Made by a program: the position numbers and the translations under genes. Of a stretch of 64,000 nt of DNA, positions 50,335 to 63,744 are shown piece by piece. Every line of letters starts with the position of its first letter. The stretch's first letter is position 1. The stretch lies in NCBI GenBank assembly GCA_951217055.1, contig OX578276.1, positions 75,922,644 through 75,986,643 on the forward strand, read 5' to 3'. The notes beneath the pieces were generated by a model, which had not been told where the DNA came from, ran no database searches, and saw only the letters and a program-made list of their open reading frames with translations. This DNA is from Gerris lacustris (taxonomy: Eukaryota; Arthropoda; Insecta; Hemiptera; Gerridae).

Positions 50335-51320
50335 TGGAGAGATATAACTGAAGGGATCATGATTATAGTTTTGAGCTAATAGTATAATCAATTTATTTAT
50401 TTTATATTTTATTTAGTTTTTTCAATAAAATAAAGATTATTAACATCAATTATATTTATAAATATATTTTCTCAAGCTTAGAGTTTTACAAGGTCAGAGC
50501 CCCAAATCTTAGAGCAAAAATTAATTTTAAAATTTTCGTATGTGTTACAAATATTTTTTATAGGAACAGGATAAAATTTTTAAAAAGTTTAATTTTGGAT
50601 AGTACTTAAATAATTTTTTTCGTGAAATTTAACTTAAGTATAATCAATTAAAAGTCATTTTTATCTATAAACATTTAATAAATAGGGATATCTTACTATG
50701 CGCGATAATAAAAAAAGCTAAGAGATAAGTTAAACAAAAAACCAGTTCGCTAATAAAGAGAAGAGATCTTGAAAATGGTTTGTACTTGTTTGTAGTTTAA
50801 CGATTAGCAAAATAAATTACATATTGAATTCAATAAACTTCCAAAAATATTGAAACGAACAACTTACTTTAATATGTTTATTTGTATTCAGGTTAGGGGT
50901 TAATCAAAATTTATGCCTAAGAAACTATATATATATTCTTCAAAAATATCCAGATAACGTTTGATTTATAATAATAAATATGTGTTCGTGTATATCCTTC
51001 ATGTAATTGAGTAGTCTCCCGACGAAGCACCTCGGAATGAATTGTTATTGCCAAGCTAAGGCAACAAAATTTATTTCAATAAAAATAAATGTTTGATGGT
51101 GATACTTTCCGCACTAGACACGTAATGCTCTATTAAAAATTATGATAGAATTCTATACCTTTTTTACAGTATGCTCGAAGAATAACAAAACCCGCAAATA
51201 CGTAAAAGAATAAAATCATTACTTTTTTTAGTGTTGTTCCTTTTTTTATAAACAATTTTATTTTACTACTCGTATGTTTCATGTGAAGATTTTTATAACC
51301 TTTAATTGTGCAATTATTAC
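50335..51320. other. AT-rich DNA, probable intron
   Basis: No supported exon. It lies immediately downstream (minus strand) of the BTB exon's splice donor, so at least part of it should be intron. Confidence 0.45.
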
Positions 51321-51474
51321 CTGCAGGTAGGGACTGGATGCGGAAAGCAGTAGTTTATGAGCTCTAAGCTTGCGTCCCGAGCAGTATATTGTTACGTCTG
51401 CAAATTGTTCCGTTGTCAGTATCTGACGCAAGCATAAGAGCAGCTCGTGTGGCCCGCGAACTGTCATCACCAAT
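51321..51474 (-). CDS. internal exon of a BTB/POZ-domain protein
   Basis: A 154-bp exon flanked on the minus strand by an acceptor (TTTTTATTTTTACAG) and a donor (CTGCAG then GTAATA). It encodes the first half of a BTB/POZ domain: HELLLCLRQILTTEQFADVT, then YCSGRKLRAHKLLLSASSPY and LQ. The D-V-T, the K/R-x-x-A-H-K and the S-A-x-S-P-Y-x-Q core are conserved in insect BTB transcription factors, in several of which an intron follows the SPYxQ position in phase 0, as here. The usual CLRWNN start is altered to LCLRQ. One base completes a codon from the previous exon, though an internal ATG at 51465-51467 could also start translation. BTB domains mediate dimerisation; the DNA-binding part and other exons are not in view. 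The gene cannot be named. Confidence 0.8.
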
Positions 51475-52080
51475 CTGTAAAAATAAAAATGATAATTTTA
51501 AATTTGTTTATTCAACTGCAGTTAACTTTGATATGCAACAAAAATACAATATAACATTATTTATTATATAAAGTAAACGTTATATTCATTAGGTCCGGAT
51601 CATCCCTTTGAACGGAAACCCTATTCGCTGTGTTACACCGTGAACCATGAAGCGAATACTTCTAGTCGCAATTATTGTGATCAGGTTGAATAAGTGTGAT
51701 AAGTTACAATAGCTTTTTGTAGAGGAATTGTATACTGTTAGGATATTAAATTTAGAATACATAGACTGAGATGGAAGATGGATAATGCCGTAGTTTTTTC
51801 ACTGATATCTTCATTGTGATATTCGCTGGATCTCAATGATTAGGCAATTCCATCATCCAAGAAAGAATACGATATTTAAGTTTAGATTTCATTTAAGAAC
51901 TAAAGCATAATTGAATACTTTGATGATAAACCAATTTCAAAAGTCCATATTTCATCAAACTGTTACCCTTAACCTCGAGATCATCCATGAGATATGCTGT
52001 TGCCGTTTTAGGTAATAGTCTATAAACACTACTAGATGTTTAATTGGATTTCCTCTGGGTATTTCATTACAAGTATGCAC
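51475..52080. other. AT-rich DNA, probable intron upstream of the BTB exon
   Basis: A GC-richer patch at about 51590-51680 has no long frame. No further BTB-gene exon was found within the window. Confidence 0.4.
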
Positions 52081-53175
52081 TGTGATGTGCTAGACAACCT
52101 AAATTATTTATTACTATGTCTACTAGTAGTAAAATGTTTATTAAAAAAAATATACAATTCTTTACAATGCTACAAAAAGATAAAACATTATTAGCTTGAC
52201 CGAAGCGGCCGTCAGCTGGAGTTGGTCACACAAAAATAGATTTAAAAAATAAATAAATATTAAACTGCTTTGTATTATAAAAATGTTTTGGTATAAAAAC
52301 CTTTGGGTTTTATACCATAATGTAAATAAATTATTATGAGTAACAAGAAAATATAGAATTTAACTTTGCACTGCGAAAACATAAAATTAACTTGTATAGT
52401 TAAACAATAATAATACTTCTTTTTTTTGCATGATCAGATAATATTTAATCACATCTCTACATGCGTAAAAAAAATTAACGAAAAGAGAAAAAACAACAAA
52501 CAGATACAAAAATTAGATTAGAAATTATAATAAATAATATCTCCACAAGCTAAATCATTCTAAAAATTAAAGATTACTTCGAACGGATTAAAGAATAAAT
52601 GAATTAATGACCAAAACAGTTTTTAATAATTTTGATTGTACTAAATTCTTCTGAAATACTTTTCCTATTTTATTTTCCCTACCTTAGAGACTATTAGGTC
52701 TATTATAATATTTAAATTTATATAATTAATCATTTTCCGTCTTTATAAAATACCTTTACATCTTATTCGCGAAATCAAAAATAAATAAATAAAAATTAAA
52801 ATTATAATTCAATAATAATAAATCCGAAAAAAATTATGTTTCTTTAAGAACAGCCTTTCTGTACTTGTAAGCTTAGTCTAAATAGGTTGCGAATATCTTG
52901 TCTGCTTTGTTGAGTAGATTAGGCATTATTTCTCTGTTAAGCGTTGGTTGGCCTAAGTATTGTGTCCTCAAGTTTATGAGAGCCGAGCAAGACACGATGA
53001 AGTGTTCAATGGATTCGTTTTCCCCAGAAGCGCACAGTTTACACCTATAATCTTCTCCATTTATGTCTACTATAAGCCCTGTGATGTGCTAGACAAGTTA
53101 AATTATTTATTACTACGCATACTATATGCATTGTGATGTGCTAGAAAACTTAAATTATTTATTTTTATTATTAAT
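52081..53175. repeat. three copies of a ~45-bp repeat around a LINE fragment
   Basis: TGTGATGTGCTAGACAACCT followed by AAATTATTTATTACTA at 52081 recurs at about 53080 and again, more diverged, at about 53132. The first two flank the LINE fragment and could be a long target duplication; the third lies just beyond. Confidence 0.65.
52120..53078 (-). pseudogene. LINE ORF2 C-terminal fragment and 3' region
   Basis: On the minus strand at about 53070-52895 a clean frame encodes RCKLCASGENESIEHFIVSC followed by LINLRTQYLGQP and ends at a stop. This Cys-x2-Cys...His...Cys block is the C-terminal zinc-finger-like segment of several non-LTR retrotransposon ORF2 proteins. An AT-rich 3' region follows, ending near 52120 with CGGCCGCTTCGG-containing sequence and AATAAACATTTTA. 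The catalytic domains are missing, so this is a 5'-truncated copy. Confidence 0.75.
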
Positions 53176-54361
53176 TTAATTAGGTGCTGTCATTTCATGT
53201 TTTGTAAGAATATTACATTTTATAATTATTTATTCTTACAACACTGTTTTTCTCAGTAAAAAAAAAATAAAAATAAAAATAAAAATAAAAAAAAAATAAA
53301 TAAAAAAATATCAATGCAAGGTATTGTCCATCCAATGGTTTTAAGGAAAATAACTGGCTCTGATTAGAATTAGGTTAATTACACAAACCTATATGCCGAT
53401 TAACCAGTAATAGTTTATATTTATTTTTTTACTGATCCTCGCTATTCTCATGCTTCATATAAAAAAAAAAATTAAATAAAAATAATAATTGTATACTATC
53501 TTTCACTCATAAAGACTTATTCCTTATATTTTCTAGGCCTGAGTTCAGTACTCCGGTTTAAAATGATATAATTAGTGACCTTTAACTTATAAGAGAAGAA
53601 GTAGACTTAAAGTTATAAAGATGTTTAAAAAAAGCTTTTGAGAGTAAGCATTAATTATAATACTTTCTTTACTCTTAAAACCCGTAATTAATTTTTATAT
53701 CTTAGCTAAAGAAACAAAAACAAGTTCTTTAATAAAGTTTAACTGTAATAAGCATTATACGTTTTTATTACGTAGGTACCAAATATTATTTTATATCCGA
53801 TTTCTTTTTTATAAAATACAAAATCCAGTATTAACTATTTTCTAATTCTAAAAAAAAAAAAAAATCAATAAATAAAGCCGTAATCCAGGTATTGTATAAC
53901 ATAAAATAAAATGTTATGTTAATTTTTAGAGAACTGTAAAGTTCTGAACTATGAAGTTGTAATATAAGTAACGGTGGTTTATAAAATATGTGAAATTTAT
54001 GTATTTTATCTAAGTCAAACGATTAATTTTGAACATACAAAATGACAATACGCAGTTAAAGTAACCTCAAATCTGGATTGCTCGTTCTAGTCATTAAATC
54101 TATTGTTAAAAACAAATGACACTAAAGAAACATTTGGTTTACACTTAACTTAGCTAGAGCTACTAATACTAATGTGTTATTATAAGGCCATGGGGGGGGG
54201 GGATTTGATTTTTGAAGTTACATTAATGTAATAAGTTCACATGTACAAATATTAATTTAATTTAATTATTTACCTCGGTTGAGAACTTCAAACAACAAAT
54301 AATTGTATTGATAGTTTGAAGACGTTGGACCAGGAATATCACAAAACTATGACATCGTTTC
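53176..54361. other. AT-rich non-coding DNA
   Basis: Poly(A)-like AAAATAAAAATAAAAATA stretches lie at 53260-53310. A G10 run lies at about 54191. No gene is supported. Confidence 0.4.
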
Positions 54362-54960
54362 ATAATATATAAAATTTTATCCATCCTTCATTAGTAAAAT
54401 AGGAATAGATCCTTTTACTACACTTTGCATTTGTTTGGACGCATACTCCTCCTGAACGGCTTAACGGATCTGCACAAAATTCGGCACGGTCAATGTGACC
54501 AACCACAGGAAGGTATAAATCTGAAATGGTCCAAATTGGTACACAGGGGTAGGAGGTACGAGGTACAAAAGTTTCCTCCTGAACGGTTGAACCGATCCAC
54601 ACAAAATACGGCACGGTCAATGAGACCAACCACATGAAGATATAAATCTGAAATGGTCCAAATTGGTACAAAGAGGTACGGGGTGCGGGGTACAAAAGTT
54701 TCCTCCTGAACGCCTGAACCGATCCGCACATAATTCGGCACGATCAATGTGACTAACCACAGGAAAGTATAAATCTGAAATGTTCCAAATTGGTACACAG
54801 GGGTACAGGGTAGGGGGTACAGGGTAGGGGGTACAAAAGTTAAAATAGTATATGGCCTTCATGAGGCATGACGTTGGAAAGCTCTTTACAGTTATTGTTG
54901 TTATGTTCACTTTTGTCCTATTTTCATAAGAGGGAGGTAAAATAGACAAACAGGATAAAA
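54362..54960 (+). mobile_element. Helentron-like tandem repeat element
   Basis: Three units of about 125-129 bp begin at TCCTCCTGAACGGCTTAACG near 54447, 54571 and 54700. Such CTCCTGAACGGCTGAACCGAT motifs are common near the 5' ends of insect Helitron-like elements. The following GGTACACAGGGGTACAGGGT and GTTATGTTCACTTTTGTCCT segments match parts of the element at 43557-45471, so the two are related. Termini are not clear. The overlapping frames on both strands derive from the repeat. Confidence 0.65.
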
Positions 54961-56740
54961 ATGCGGTTAAATTATAAATTATAAATATGTATTACTATTT
55001 TTGATCCGATTTCAGCTCTTTATAAATAAAAATGTTTATTGTTTAGGATTAAAATGCACGCTCAGCTCAATATTGCAAGCGGACAACTGCATTGCACAAC
55101 TAGTATTAAATTTACTCATACCTAGGTTTTGAAGAGACCAGCGATTGTCCGCTAGAAAAATATAAGTCAAGCCAAATCTCATCTATCAAGTAAACTTTAA
55201 TTCAACTAACATTCTTAATTTTATTTTAATTAGTATGCTAACTTCAATAGACTAATATAGTACATCTTCTTAACCTTTAAGTCTAATAGAACATTCAATG
55301 TATAAAAATTAAAAAGTGGAGAAAAGTGTGTTGGTTGTGCGAGGTTAGTAATTATACAGGGTAAGCAGTCCTTCTCGCAGGTTAGTTTAACTAGGACATA
55401 GTGAGGCGTTAGGTTGTAACTTCAAACACACCTTCGTCATCTCTTACCCACGCCTAGAAAAAGACAACAACTCTTATCTTCACCTGGAACATAAAAAAAC
55501 CTTTGCTGCACTAGAAAGTCGGACAAGGATCACTACAGCAACAATTTAAAATATTCCGATATTTTTAACATTTTGTTGAACCAACGATAAATTTTATTTA
55601 TCGCATAAACAATATATAAAATCTGTCAATTTATAATGTATTACCAGTTAAATCATTTGCCTCCCCAGTTATTATCGTAAATAAATAAAATAAAATCTAA
55701 GTAATATATATAAGTTATTAAAAAACTACAATATATAAGTTATTAAAAAAATTGTATGATGATTAACGCCAAAGAAACATACTGACAATATTCGAGCGAG
55801 AAAGTTTGTTGCTTTTATTTGGTAATGTGTGTGTGTTTGTTTGTGTTTACTGTCCGTGGACAAGGTGAGAGCACGTTGTAGGGGCATTCCACTTATTTGA
55901 GCCAGGGAGGAAGAGATCTCTATTTAGATTCAGGCAGTCGTCTTTCTCCCTCTGGGCCTTATCCCCCCATACCTAATCCCAAGGGCTCTTCGGGAAAGTC
56001 TTTCATTGCTCATCCAAATTACATATCCGAACTATCGTAGTTGAGAGTCTACGACTGTCAGAGCGTTGCGGGATGTGTGTCCAACTCCAGTCTAATGGTA
56101 GAATTCTTGACCCTCAATAATACCATTCAATACACGACTCAGCTTCCAGATTCTGCCATTTAATTTTAGCATTGAAATTCAAATAACTACTATTAATAAT
56201 TTAATTTTAACGTGATTAAACTTATTTATAGAATTGTTAATATTTTATACCTATCTAACTATTTTTATTTTTTTATTTTTGTTTTAAATAAATATAAAAA
56301 TATGTATTTTTTGTTGAATAAAATAATTTAAAATTAAAATCTTTCCATATTTTTTTCTCCCTTCTGGAGGTAAAATCTTGTACGTACCTCGGAAGTAAAA
56401 ATCACTTGCACCCTCGCGATAATTGACTCCCTCGGCTCCGCCTCGGGAGCGGAACTTTGGCTTCGCCTCAGGAACCATAAAGTCTTCATCACTCAATAAC
56501 TTACTTTACTCCCTTGGTGCGTAAATAACTATTTAACCACTCATTTACCATTCGTGACGAATGTTTAATTGTGATACCCTTTTTATGAATAAAGGCTTTA
56601 TTTATTAGTCTCAAGCTTCTGTATATATTCATATTTCTTTTGGTTACATAATAAATACTTTAAATTAATATACTCGTATTTCTATCACTTGCCACAATTC
56701 TTTTTCATTATAACTATCATTGTTGTGACATAGAAGCCTT
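54961..56740. other. AT-rich non-coding DNA
   Basis: No convincing gene. At 56340-56510 a GC-richer block carries CGGCTCCGCCTCGGGAGCGG and GGCTTCGCCTCAGG, which form a short inverted motif; a 70-codon minus-strand frame there has no known domain and may belong to an unrecognised repeat. Confidence 0.4.
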
Positions 56741-56741
56741 A

Positions 56742-57397
56742 TTAGGGTTTCGTAGATCCTGCTCGAATCCCTTATCCCGAGGATAATGTGTCAGTCCGTT
56801 CGTCGCTCTTTGGTTCATATCTCCCAAATCGTTTAAGCTAAAAAGTTGAAATTTGAAATACTGACGTAACTTTTTGACCCACACATAGAAAACATATATA
56901 AAATTTAATATGCGCTTGCGCAATTTGCAAAAAAGGGGTAGACTCAAATATATATACATATATTTTTTTTAATTTTCGAGTGGAGTATCAAATGCTGCAG
57001 CTGAGTAGGTTACAAATGTTTAAATGCTTTTTTAAATTTTGAATATTTTATTTGTTTAATGAGTTAAAATATACCCCAAAAAAATCCCCCTCCCCCAACA
57101 ATCCTATAACGGCTAGTCCTAAAATTTTGAAATAACTCATGCAAATACCTTATTATAGGGCGACGAACATTTTCCGAAAAAATTTTATTTACCTTGTTGT
57201 CATTACAAATAAAATACATTGTGAACCCTTGGGATATCGAACCAGGGACCCGGATTTTAATTTTTGGTTTGATCTTTGGGCCTTCCGCCCAAATTTTTAA
57301 ATATTTTTCTTATTTTTATATAGAGCAGGATGGGAATTAAAAAATATTATTTTAAAATATAATAACGTATGTGCTTAATAATCTACGAAACCCTAAA
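56742..57397. mobile_element. ~655-bp terminal-inverted-repeat element
   Basis: TTAGGGTTTCGTAGAT at 56742-56757 is exactly inverted at about 57382-57397, and TA lies at both outer ends, consistent with a mariner/Tc1-type TA duplication. Sequence just inside (GTCAGTCCGTTCGTCGCTCT, CATATCTCCCAAATCG, GTTGAAATTTGAAATA) resembles a widespread insect repeat with GGGTTCCGTA-type ends. Inside, on the minus strand near 57236-57260, GGTTCGATATCC resembles a Pol III B box. No transposase is present. Confidence 0.7.
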
Positions 57398-60300
57398 ATG
57401 TACATGGATACAAGTACTTCCCTGTGATTATATTTTTATTAATCATAGTAGAAGCAGAACCCTTGTATTTATAATCATCTTATAATTTAAGGTCATTGCC
57501 GAAGTTATCATAATTCATTTCTTCATAAATCAATGTACACTTTTTTTTAATTAATTTATCTACTTCTTTATAATGCTAGTGCTTATTTTTGAATGTTTTG
57601 AGAACTCTTTGGGTGGTTAAGCGACAGTCATTCTGAAAGGGAATAACCGCTAGACCTACTCTTTAAATTAAGGTTTTACGACACCTATTTTGATCCTCTC
57701 ATCGATTTTACAGCCTTACATTTTATTATATGACATAAACATCAATAAAAAGAAGCAGAGTGATTAAAATAAACCCGAAACTGATGTTTATGGGCGTTTC
57801 CTTAAAGTATTTATGGCCCTTTTTATCGCCTTTTATATATATTATTAAATATTAAAATAAACAAAGTTCTAAAAACCAAATAACAATAAAAATAAAAATG
57901 TTTTTTTATTTCCTTAAGTCTTTTAGAAGTACCGTCCAGCTTTGTTGGCATTAGTTATTAAACACTTCGGCAGCTTCTGTATCACACAGAAGACAGTCTT
58001 TTTATTACAAAGAAAATAGGTAAATAATGATTTACTGGAATTTATAAGTTATAAAAAATGTAATATTCGTTTCACAGGACAGGATATTGTGATGCATTTT
58101 TTAGTGTATATTTTTAGAGTAAATATTTATGCAAAATATATATAAATTATAACAACGCTATTCATAACGTAGGTCGTAGACTGTAAACAATAAAACTAAT
58201 GCGTACTAGGGTCTCAGATGTTGGTAACCCTATCGGGTCTTAACTAAGAGCTACAGTTAATTTGTGATGCATTAATGTTGAATTAGGATTTTATGTCACA
58301 CTAATATTATTTAAATAGGTACTAATAAGCACTGAACTACATCAGCTGAGATTTCTATTAAAACTCAAGTTGAGCGGATAAACATAATTTTATTCATTAA
58401 TGCATTCTGCAAGGATTTTAATAAAATAAAATTTCATAAATGTATATTAAACAATTTAATTGCCTAAGATTAAAAAATATGAATAAATTGTGAAAGTAGA
58501 TTAATAAATCAACAAAAAATTAGAAGATTACAAATCAATTTTTTTTAATTGGTATAGATAATATTGTACTCTATGGATTGAGGAATAAGTATTGGACCAC
58601 TACTCTCAGCAGGCGACCATATCAAGTCAATGCTTAATGTTTTTTCTTTAAAAATTTGAAAGTTTTTATACTGTAAAAGCCATAAATAAAATCAACATAT
58701 TATAATTAAACAATTTATATTATGGTAGTTGATATTTAACTTAACTTTTTATTTACCATAAGTAATTTATAATATAACTAAAGTAATATTTTCGCGTGAG
58801 TACAAGGCTAGTGATTATGTTGTTAAACAAACAATATATTTTAGTCAACATCTTGATAAATATTCTGAGATGCTAGTATCTTTTCAGTTAATATTTGTTG
58901 CAAACATTTTCTTTTTCGTGTCGGAATTGTATAAATGTAAAATTTTTTTTTTTTTAAATTTGAAAAAGAAACCACTACATAGTTAAAAGCTCCTTCGTGT
59001 GTCACACTAAGACTGCAAGGCGCTTAATAAAAACTGACTTTAGGCATACTGAATTAAAACTCAGAAATTTCTCTTAAATTTATTATATATGTAATTTTCA
59101 TTTCGGATGTATACAAAATGACAGTATAATAAATATATATATTTTTAATTTTTTATAAAAGTGTAAAGATACATTTTTTTCAACACTCCATCCTACCAAA
59201 AAAAATAACACCCTTGTATTATTTTAAGCAAAAGAATAAATAAACGGTGAAGTCTGTGAGAAACTGTCGGACCATTAGTTATTGTTGTTTATTTCAAAAG
59301 TCACGTGATATAAGTACAAAAACAGGTGTGAAAAGAATATAATATTGTATCAGCGGTATATCCGTTTTCTTAATTTGAAAGGAAGAGGGAAAGGAATAAG
59401 TTTTTGACCATGTTCGACTTAGATTTATAAAAACAAAAATAAATAAATAAATAAAGGAGAAAAGAATGCCTGGTAAGGTGATAGGGAGGTTCAGTTACGG
59501 ACCAAGAGATACGGAGCATGGGACAGAGATTATGTAAATCTACGGGTCACAGGCTTCTTAATCCTAAGGTAATGTGAGAATTCTAGATGAAGGTACCGTA
59601 AGGGTCTCAGATGTTTAACCCTATTGTGTTAAGAACATCTTACAAAGAACTAATGTTTATTTCTGAAGGGCTCTATTGGATTTGTGGTGGTACTTAACTC
59701 GACAACCTCTATAACCTTTAAGATCTTGGATAAATTCTTTTTATATATTTATTTTATTATATTTTTTTCTTATTTATTTTCTCTTATTACATTTAAAAAT
59801 TCTTAGTATCTAAGTAAGTTGGATCAAGTCCGAGATTCCTCAAGGTTATGCGGGAGGATGTTGAATGTAGAGGTTTCACATTCTTCTTCTCCTTGGCTAA
59901 AAATGATTTAAAGCCAGACTATAGAAATTAGAACAGAATAATTATCGTCTATATAGAAAGTTAAAACCAAAGGGAAAAAACTGGTCCGAGACCATCGCAG
60001 CGATACATTAACCGCAAGAAAACTGATTAGGTATCAGTATAGGATCGCTGTGTTAAAGGTTTCAATGAACAAGTATATAATTATCTTTTAATATATGTAT
60101 ACACTGAAAAATAAGAGTATTAGTAATAACATACTAAGTTTATATATATCAATGTCTAATAGATTTAAATTATTTAATAAAAATAAATTCTTAAGTCTGA
60201 AGGGAAAATCAACAAATGTACTATTATATTGTTTAAATTATAAAATCTTTCCCTGAAATGAAGCAACGTACCTACATTAAAATTTCTATTGTTGTAACCT

Positions 60301-60914
60301 AGTGATTTAAGAATACGCATCACATTTTATACTAAAGAATTTATTTGAACAAAACATGGTTCAATTTGTAGGAAATCCTAAAGCAAAGCTGAAGTCTATC
60401 GAATGAGCCCAAAAGTCCTCCTTCATCTTGAATTCGAGAATCCAGCATCAGGACCATGCATATAAATATTTAATAGTTTTCATTATAATGTATCTTGAAT
60501 TATTATGTAATTAATAAAATTCCTCTAATTACAATCCCATGAACCAGAGAGGAAATGTCATTTCTCTATGGATCGTAACTAACGGATTATAATTTTAGGC
60601 TATTCGACCTCACATATTGATAATAAATATACTCTATAACATTTTTTTAAATGGTAAAATAATTAACTGTTTAATATCTTTTTTTACCTTTGCGTGAATA
60701 GGAAATAATCACTATAATGAAATTGAGTTCCTAGAAGAAAAGGGTAGGTTTTTATTACAAGACATAAATTTATATGCATCCGAGAAAGAATAGAAAAGAA
60801 ATAAAATAGAAAAAGTATTAAGAAAATTGTTTGTAACAGTTCATTTATTTGATGTAAAAGATTTTGCAATTTAATAGTCATCTAATAGATTTGATCGGAA
60901 TAGAAGAACTAGTT

Positions 60915-60916
<2 letters not shown>
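57398..60916. other. AT-rich DNA with one dispersed direct repeat
   Basis: No supported gene. GGGTCTCAGATGTTGGTAAC at about 58209 is matched at about 59596 by GGGTCTCAGATGTTTAACCC, both followed by a CTAT..TTAA segment, a short direct repeat about 1.4 kb apart. Confidence 0.45.

Positions 60917-60956
<40 letters not shown>
60917..60956. repeat. ~40-nt poly(T) tract
   Basis: An unbroken T run. It could be the poly(A) tail of a minus-strand retroposon lying to its right, but no target duplication or recognisable body was found. Confidence 0.85.
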
Positions 60957-60957
<1 letters not shown>

Positions 60958-63744
60958 TAGTTATCGTGTTTACGATGTATCCTGTTAAACCATCATTTCC
61001 ATGAACGATAAAATTTATTATTTAATTTCATATATCTGCATGAAGCCGTGGGAAGAACATGTTACTCGGTTTTATGAAGGCTAGAGTGTGTTTTTAAAGA
61101 CTTTCCGAACCTAGACAGGTCGGGGCTCCATCCGATAGACCTAACGGACCTTGTTCTGCTTAAATGCCCCCATTTAGAATCCGCCCCGGAGTGGCCAACA
61201 TTATATAGTAAATAATTTCCTCCAGTTCAAACCCGTTAATTAAATGTGAATTAGGGGTTGCGGTACCGGGTCATCAGGATGGTCCGAAAGACTTTCTGGA
61301 GCATCCTACAAGTGGTTTGCCCCAAGCCACTGCTTGTTTTTATACATTCCCTACCAACTCGCCTCCTTAATGTCGATATGGTACTTAGCCTGAGGACTCC
61401 ACTCTTCAAACAAGTTACCTTTACATCAAAGGTCATCATCCTAAAGACGACATCTTAACGCCACTTGCATTTCAACTCTGTGTTTACTTAATAAGATTGT
61501 TTAAAGGTAATAATTGAGTGATTATGGTAATTAGATACTCCTATAATTACTAGTCGAGGGTATTAGTTGGTTTCCGAATTTAAAAGCAAGAATAAAAGTT
61601 TTTTAACCTCGCGTAAGACTTGATTTTAAACAGTCATAAAATTTACTAATAAAACTATGTACTTGAAAAATAGTAAATTTAAATGGAGGGTATTACCGAG
61701 TATCTAGTATAAGAGGCGCAACCTTGCTAAGAAAGTTTATCCTTAACCTTAAAATCAATAGCGGCATAGGGAAAAGTACTTATTATAATACGGTTACTTG
61801 TAATACTTGTTTTTTTAGCGCGAGAAAAAATAGGTAATAATATAAATTTAAAAATTACAATTTATTTTAAAAATTAAATTACTTATCATACTACCTGAAG
61901 ATGGACGATGAAGTTTGAAATTATTGTTAACATTTAAGAATTATAATTGCACAAGTTAGTATTCGATCAATATTATAAATGCGATAATTTTGCTACATTC
62001 ACGGTTTTATTAACGTAAGTACAAAATCGAACTTTCAATTCAAGAGTTCAAGAATGCTTAATCAAAGGTGCCTCAAAATTATAAATTATTGCTCGGCTTG
62101 TAGAGAGAAGATAAATTATACCTCTTTGTAACGTACACGACTCGATTAGAGGTCCCTTGAAGTTTTCTTAAAATATAAAATAAATACACGTCAAAAACTG
62201 AATTGGATAGGAGCCGATCAATCTCTAAACGTGTATGTCATAAATAAATATGTATATAGTGAGCACGGAGCGACTGTACCAAAGGATAAAAGGTATGAAA
62301 TCGAGGAAAAGTGAGGTATAATACTTAAAATGTTGAATTGAAAGGATACGCAGACCGAGAAGGAAAGACGAATGTGTTTAAAGAAGAATCGGGTCATGGG
62401 GAAGATACGTCTGAGAAGATTAAAGATTCATTGGTTTGGGATGTTTCTTCATCGGTTTGGGTACACCGGTCACGTAGCGGTGGTCTACCGCGACCGCCTT
62501 GTACAAACACGAACCCAAATATCAAGCCTCTCCCAGATATAAAGGGGAAAAAACCAGCCGGTCAAAAATGACAAACAATATTCCAGTGTTTTACACAAAG
62601 TGCCGAGGATTGAATAACTCTTTTTTACACGGAAGAAAAATAACAGCGCTGCTGAGTATTTCAGTTCATAAAACGTTTAGCGAGTAGCTGTCAGTAATAA
62701 AAGTGTGAATTGAACATTGTGTTAAAAACGCCGGTGTAAATTAAACAGAGCTTTTGTTGTTTATAAATGAGTGGTTACGTATGCTTTTGTAGTAATATTG
62801 GCTCTTCTTTCAAAGAGCCCAGTGTTATTACATCTATTAAGTGTCGGAAAGGAACAACTACAAAATGTGGCATTATGGAATTTAAAAATTTACAAAAGAA
62901 ATTATCGAGAAGTAACGCTAGACATATATGGCTAGAGATGTTCTAAAAGAAAAGGTAAACATGACCTTTACCATTCTTTTTACAATACTGTAAGTTTCAA
63001 GAAGTGTAAAATGTCTTAGAAAAATTCGCCTTGTTCAAAGTGCAGAAATTTAATCCTATTTGGAGAAAGGCTTTAAACGGTCCAGGTCGGATGGCGTGGG
63101 ATTGGAATAAACAAACCATCTGCAAGTGACAAGTGATTGATTGTCCCATTGAGAATAGAATAAAGAAATCCTTCAAGACTTGAGATCTTACCCCCCCCCC
63201 CCCCCTTACTCTGTTAATAACCGTGACCTTTATAAACAATGGTTTCTCTAGATGGCAATGAAATGCAAACGATCTGGATGTTTGGACGTGGAGACACATC
63301 TCGGCTCACGTAGATTTTAACCATCTACACCGACTCTACCTGATCCTGTGCCAACATATTCCACTAGACTCGACCCACCGAGTATTTTAGGTTAATAAAT
63401 TATTTAACAGCATGCTTAATAACGATTTGTTTCGTTGCATTAGTTAAATAAATATAACAATATATATTAGAGCTATATTATCTCAAACTACCTGGTAAAT
63501 AAGACCTTTTCTATTTCTCAAACACAAGGAAGAAATATTTAGTTGTTCTGAATAACAACAAAAGATTAACTGTAAAGGTCCGACGATAAAATGCTCTAAT
63601 ATGAGCAGAAATATAGTGATAAGCTTATAATTAATTCGATTGAATCGTAAAACTAGTCTCAGAGTGATAAAGTTCTTGCAAAGATAAAAATATAGTTTAA
63701 AGCTCGTGCTTAGAAAATTGATGTAAGATATTACGGTGTAGGTG
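60957..63744. other. unique non-coding DNA with GC-richer patches
   Basis: Patches at about 61090-61450, 62340-62560 and 63030-63350 have near-balanced composition but no open frame with a domain. A C19 run lies at about 63190. These patches could be conserved non-coding elements. Confidence 0.4.

Noticed and set aside
54360..54949. Four overlapping ~100-codon frames on both strands
   Set aside because: They arise from the ~125-bp tandem units, show the same repeated peptide, and have no start or domain support.
56284..56496. 70-codon minus-strand frame with Gly/Arg-rich sequence
   Set aside because: Its sequence follows inverted GGCTCCGCCTCGG-type motifs and looks repeat-derived; no domain recognised.
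60917..60956. Poly(A) tail of a minus-strand retroposon
   Set aside because: No target duplication and no recognisable body beside it, so it is listed only as a homopolymer.
61258..61300. Hammerhead ribozyme core (CTGATGA on the minus strand)
   Set aside because: No following GAAA with a pairable stem at the required distance.
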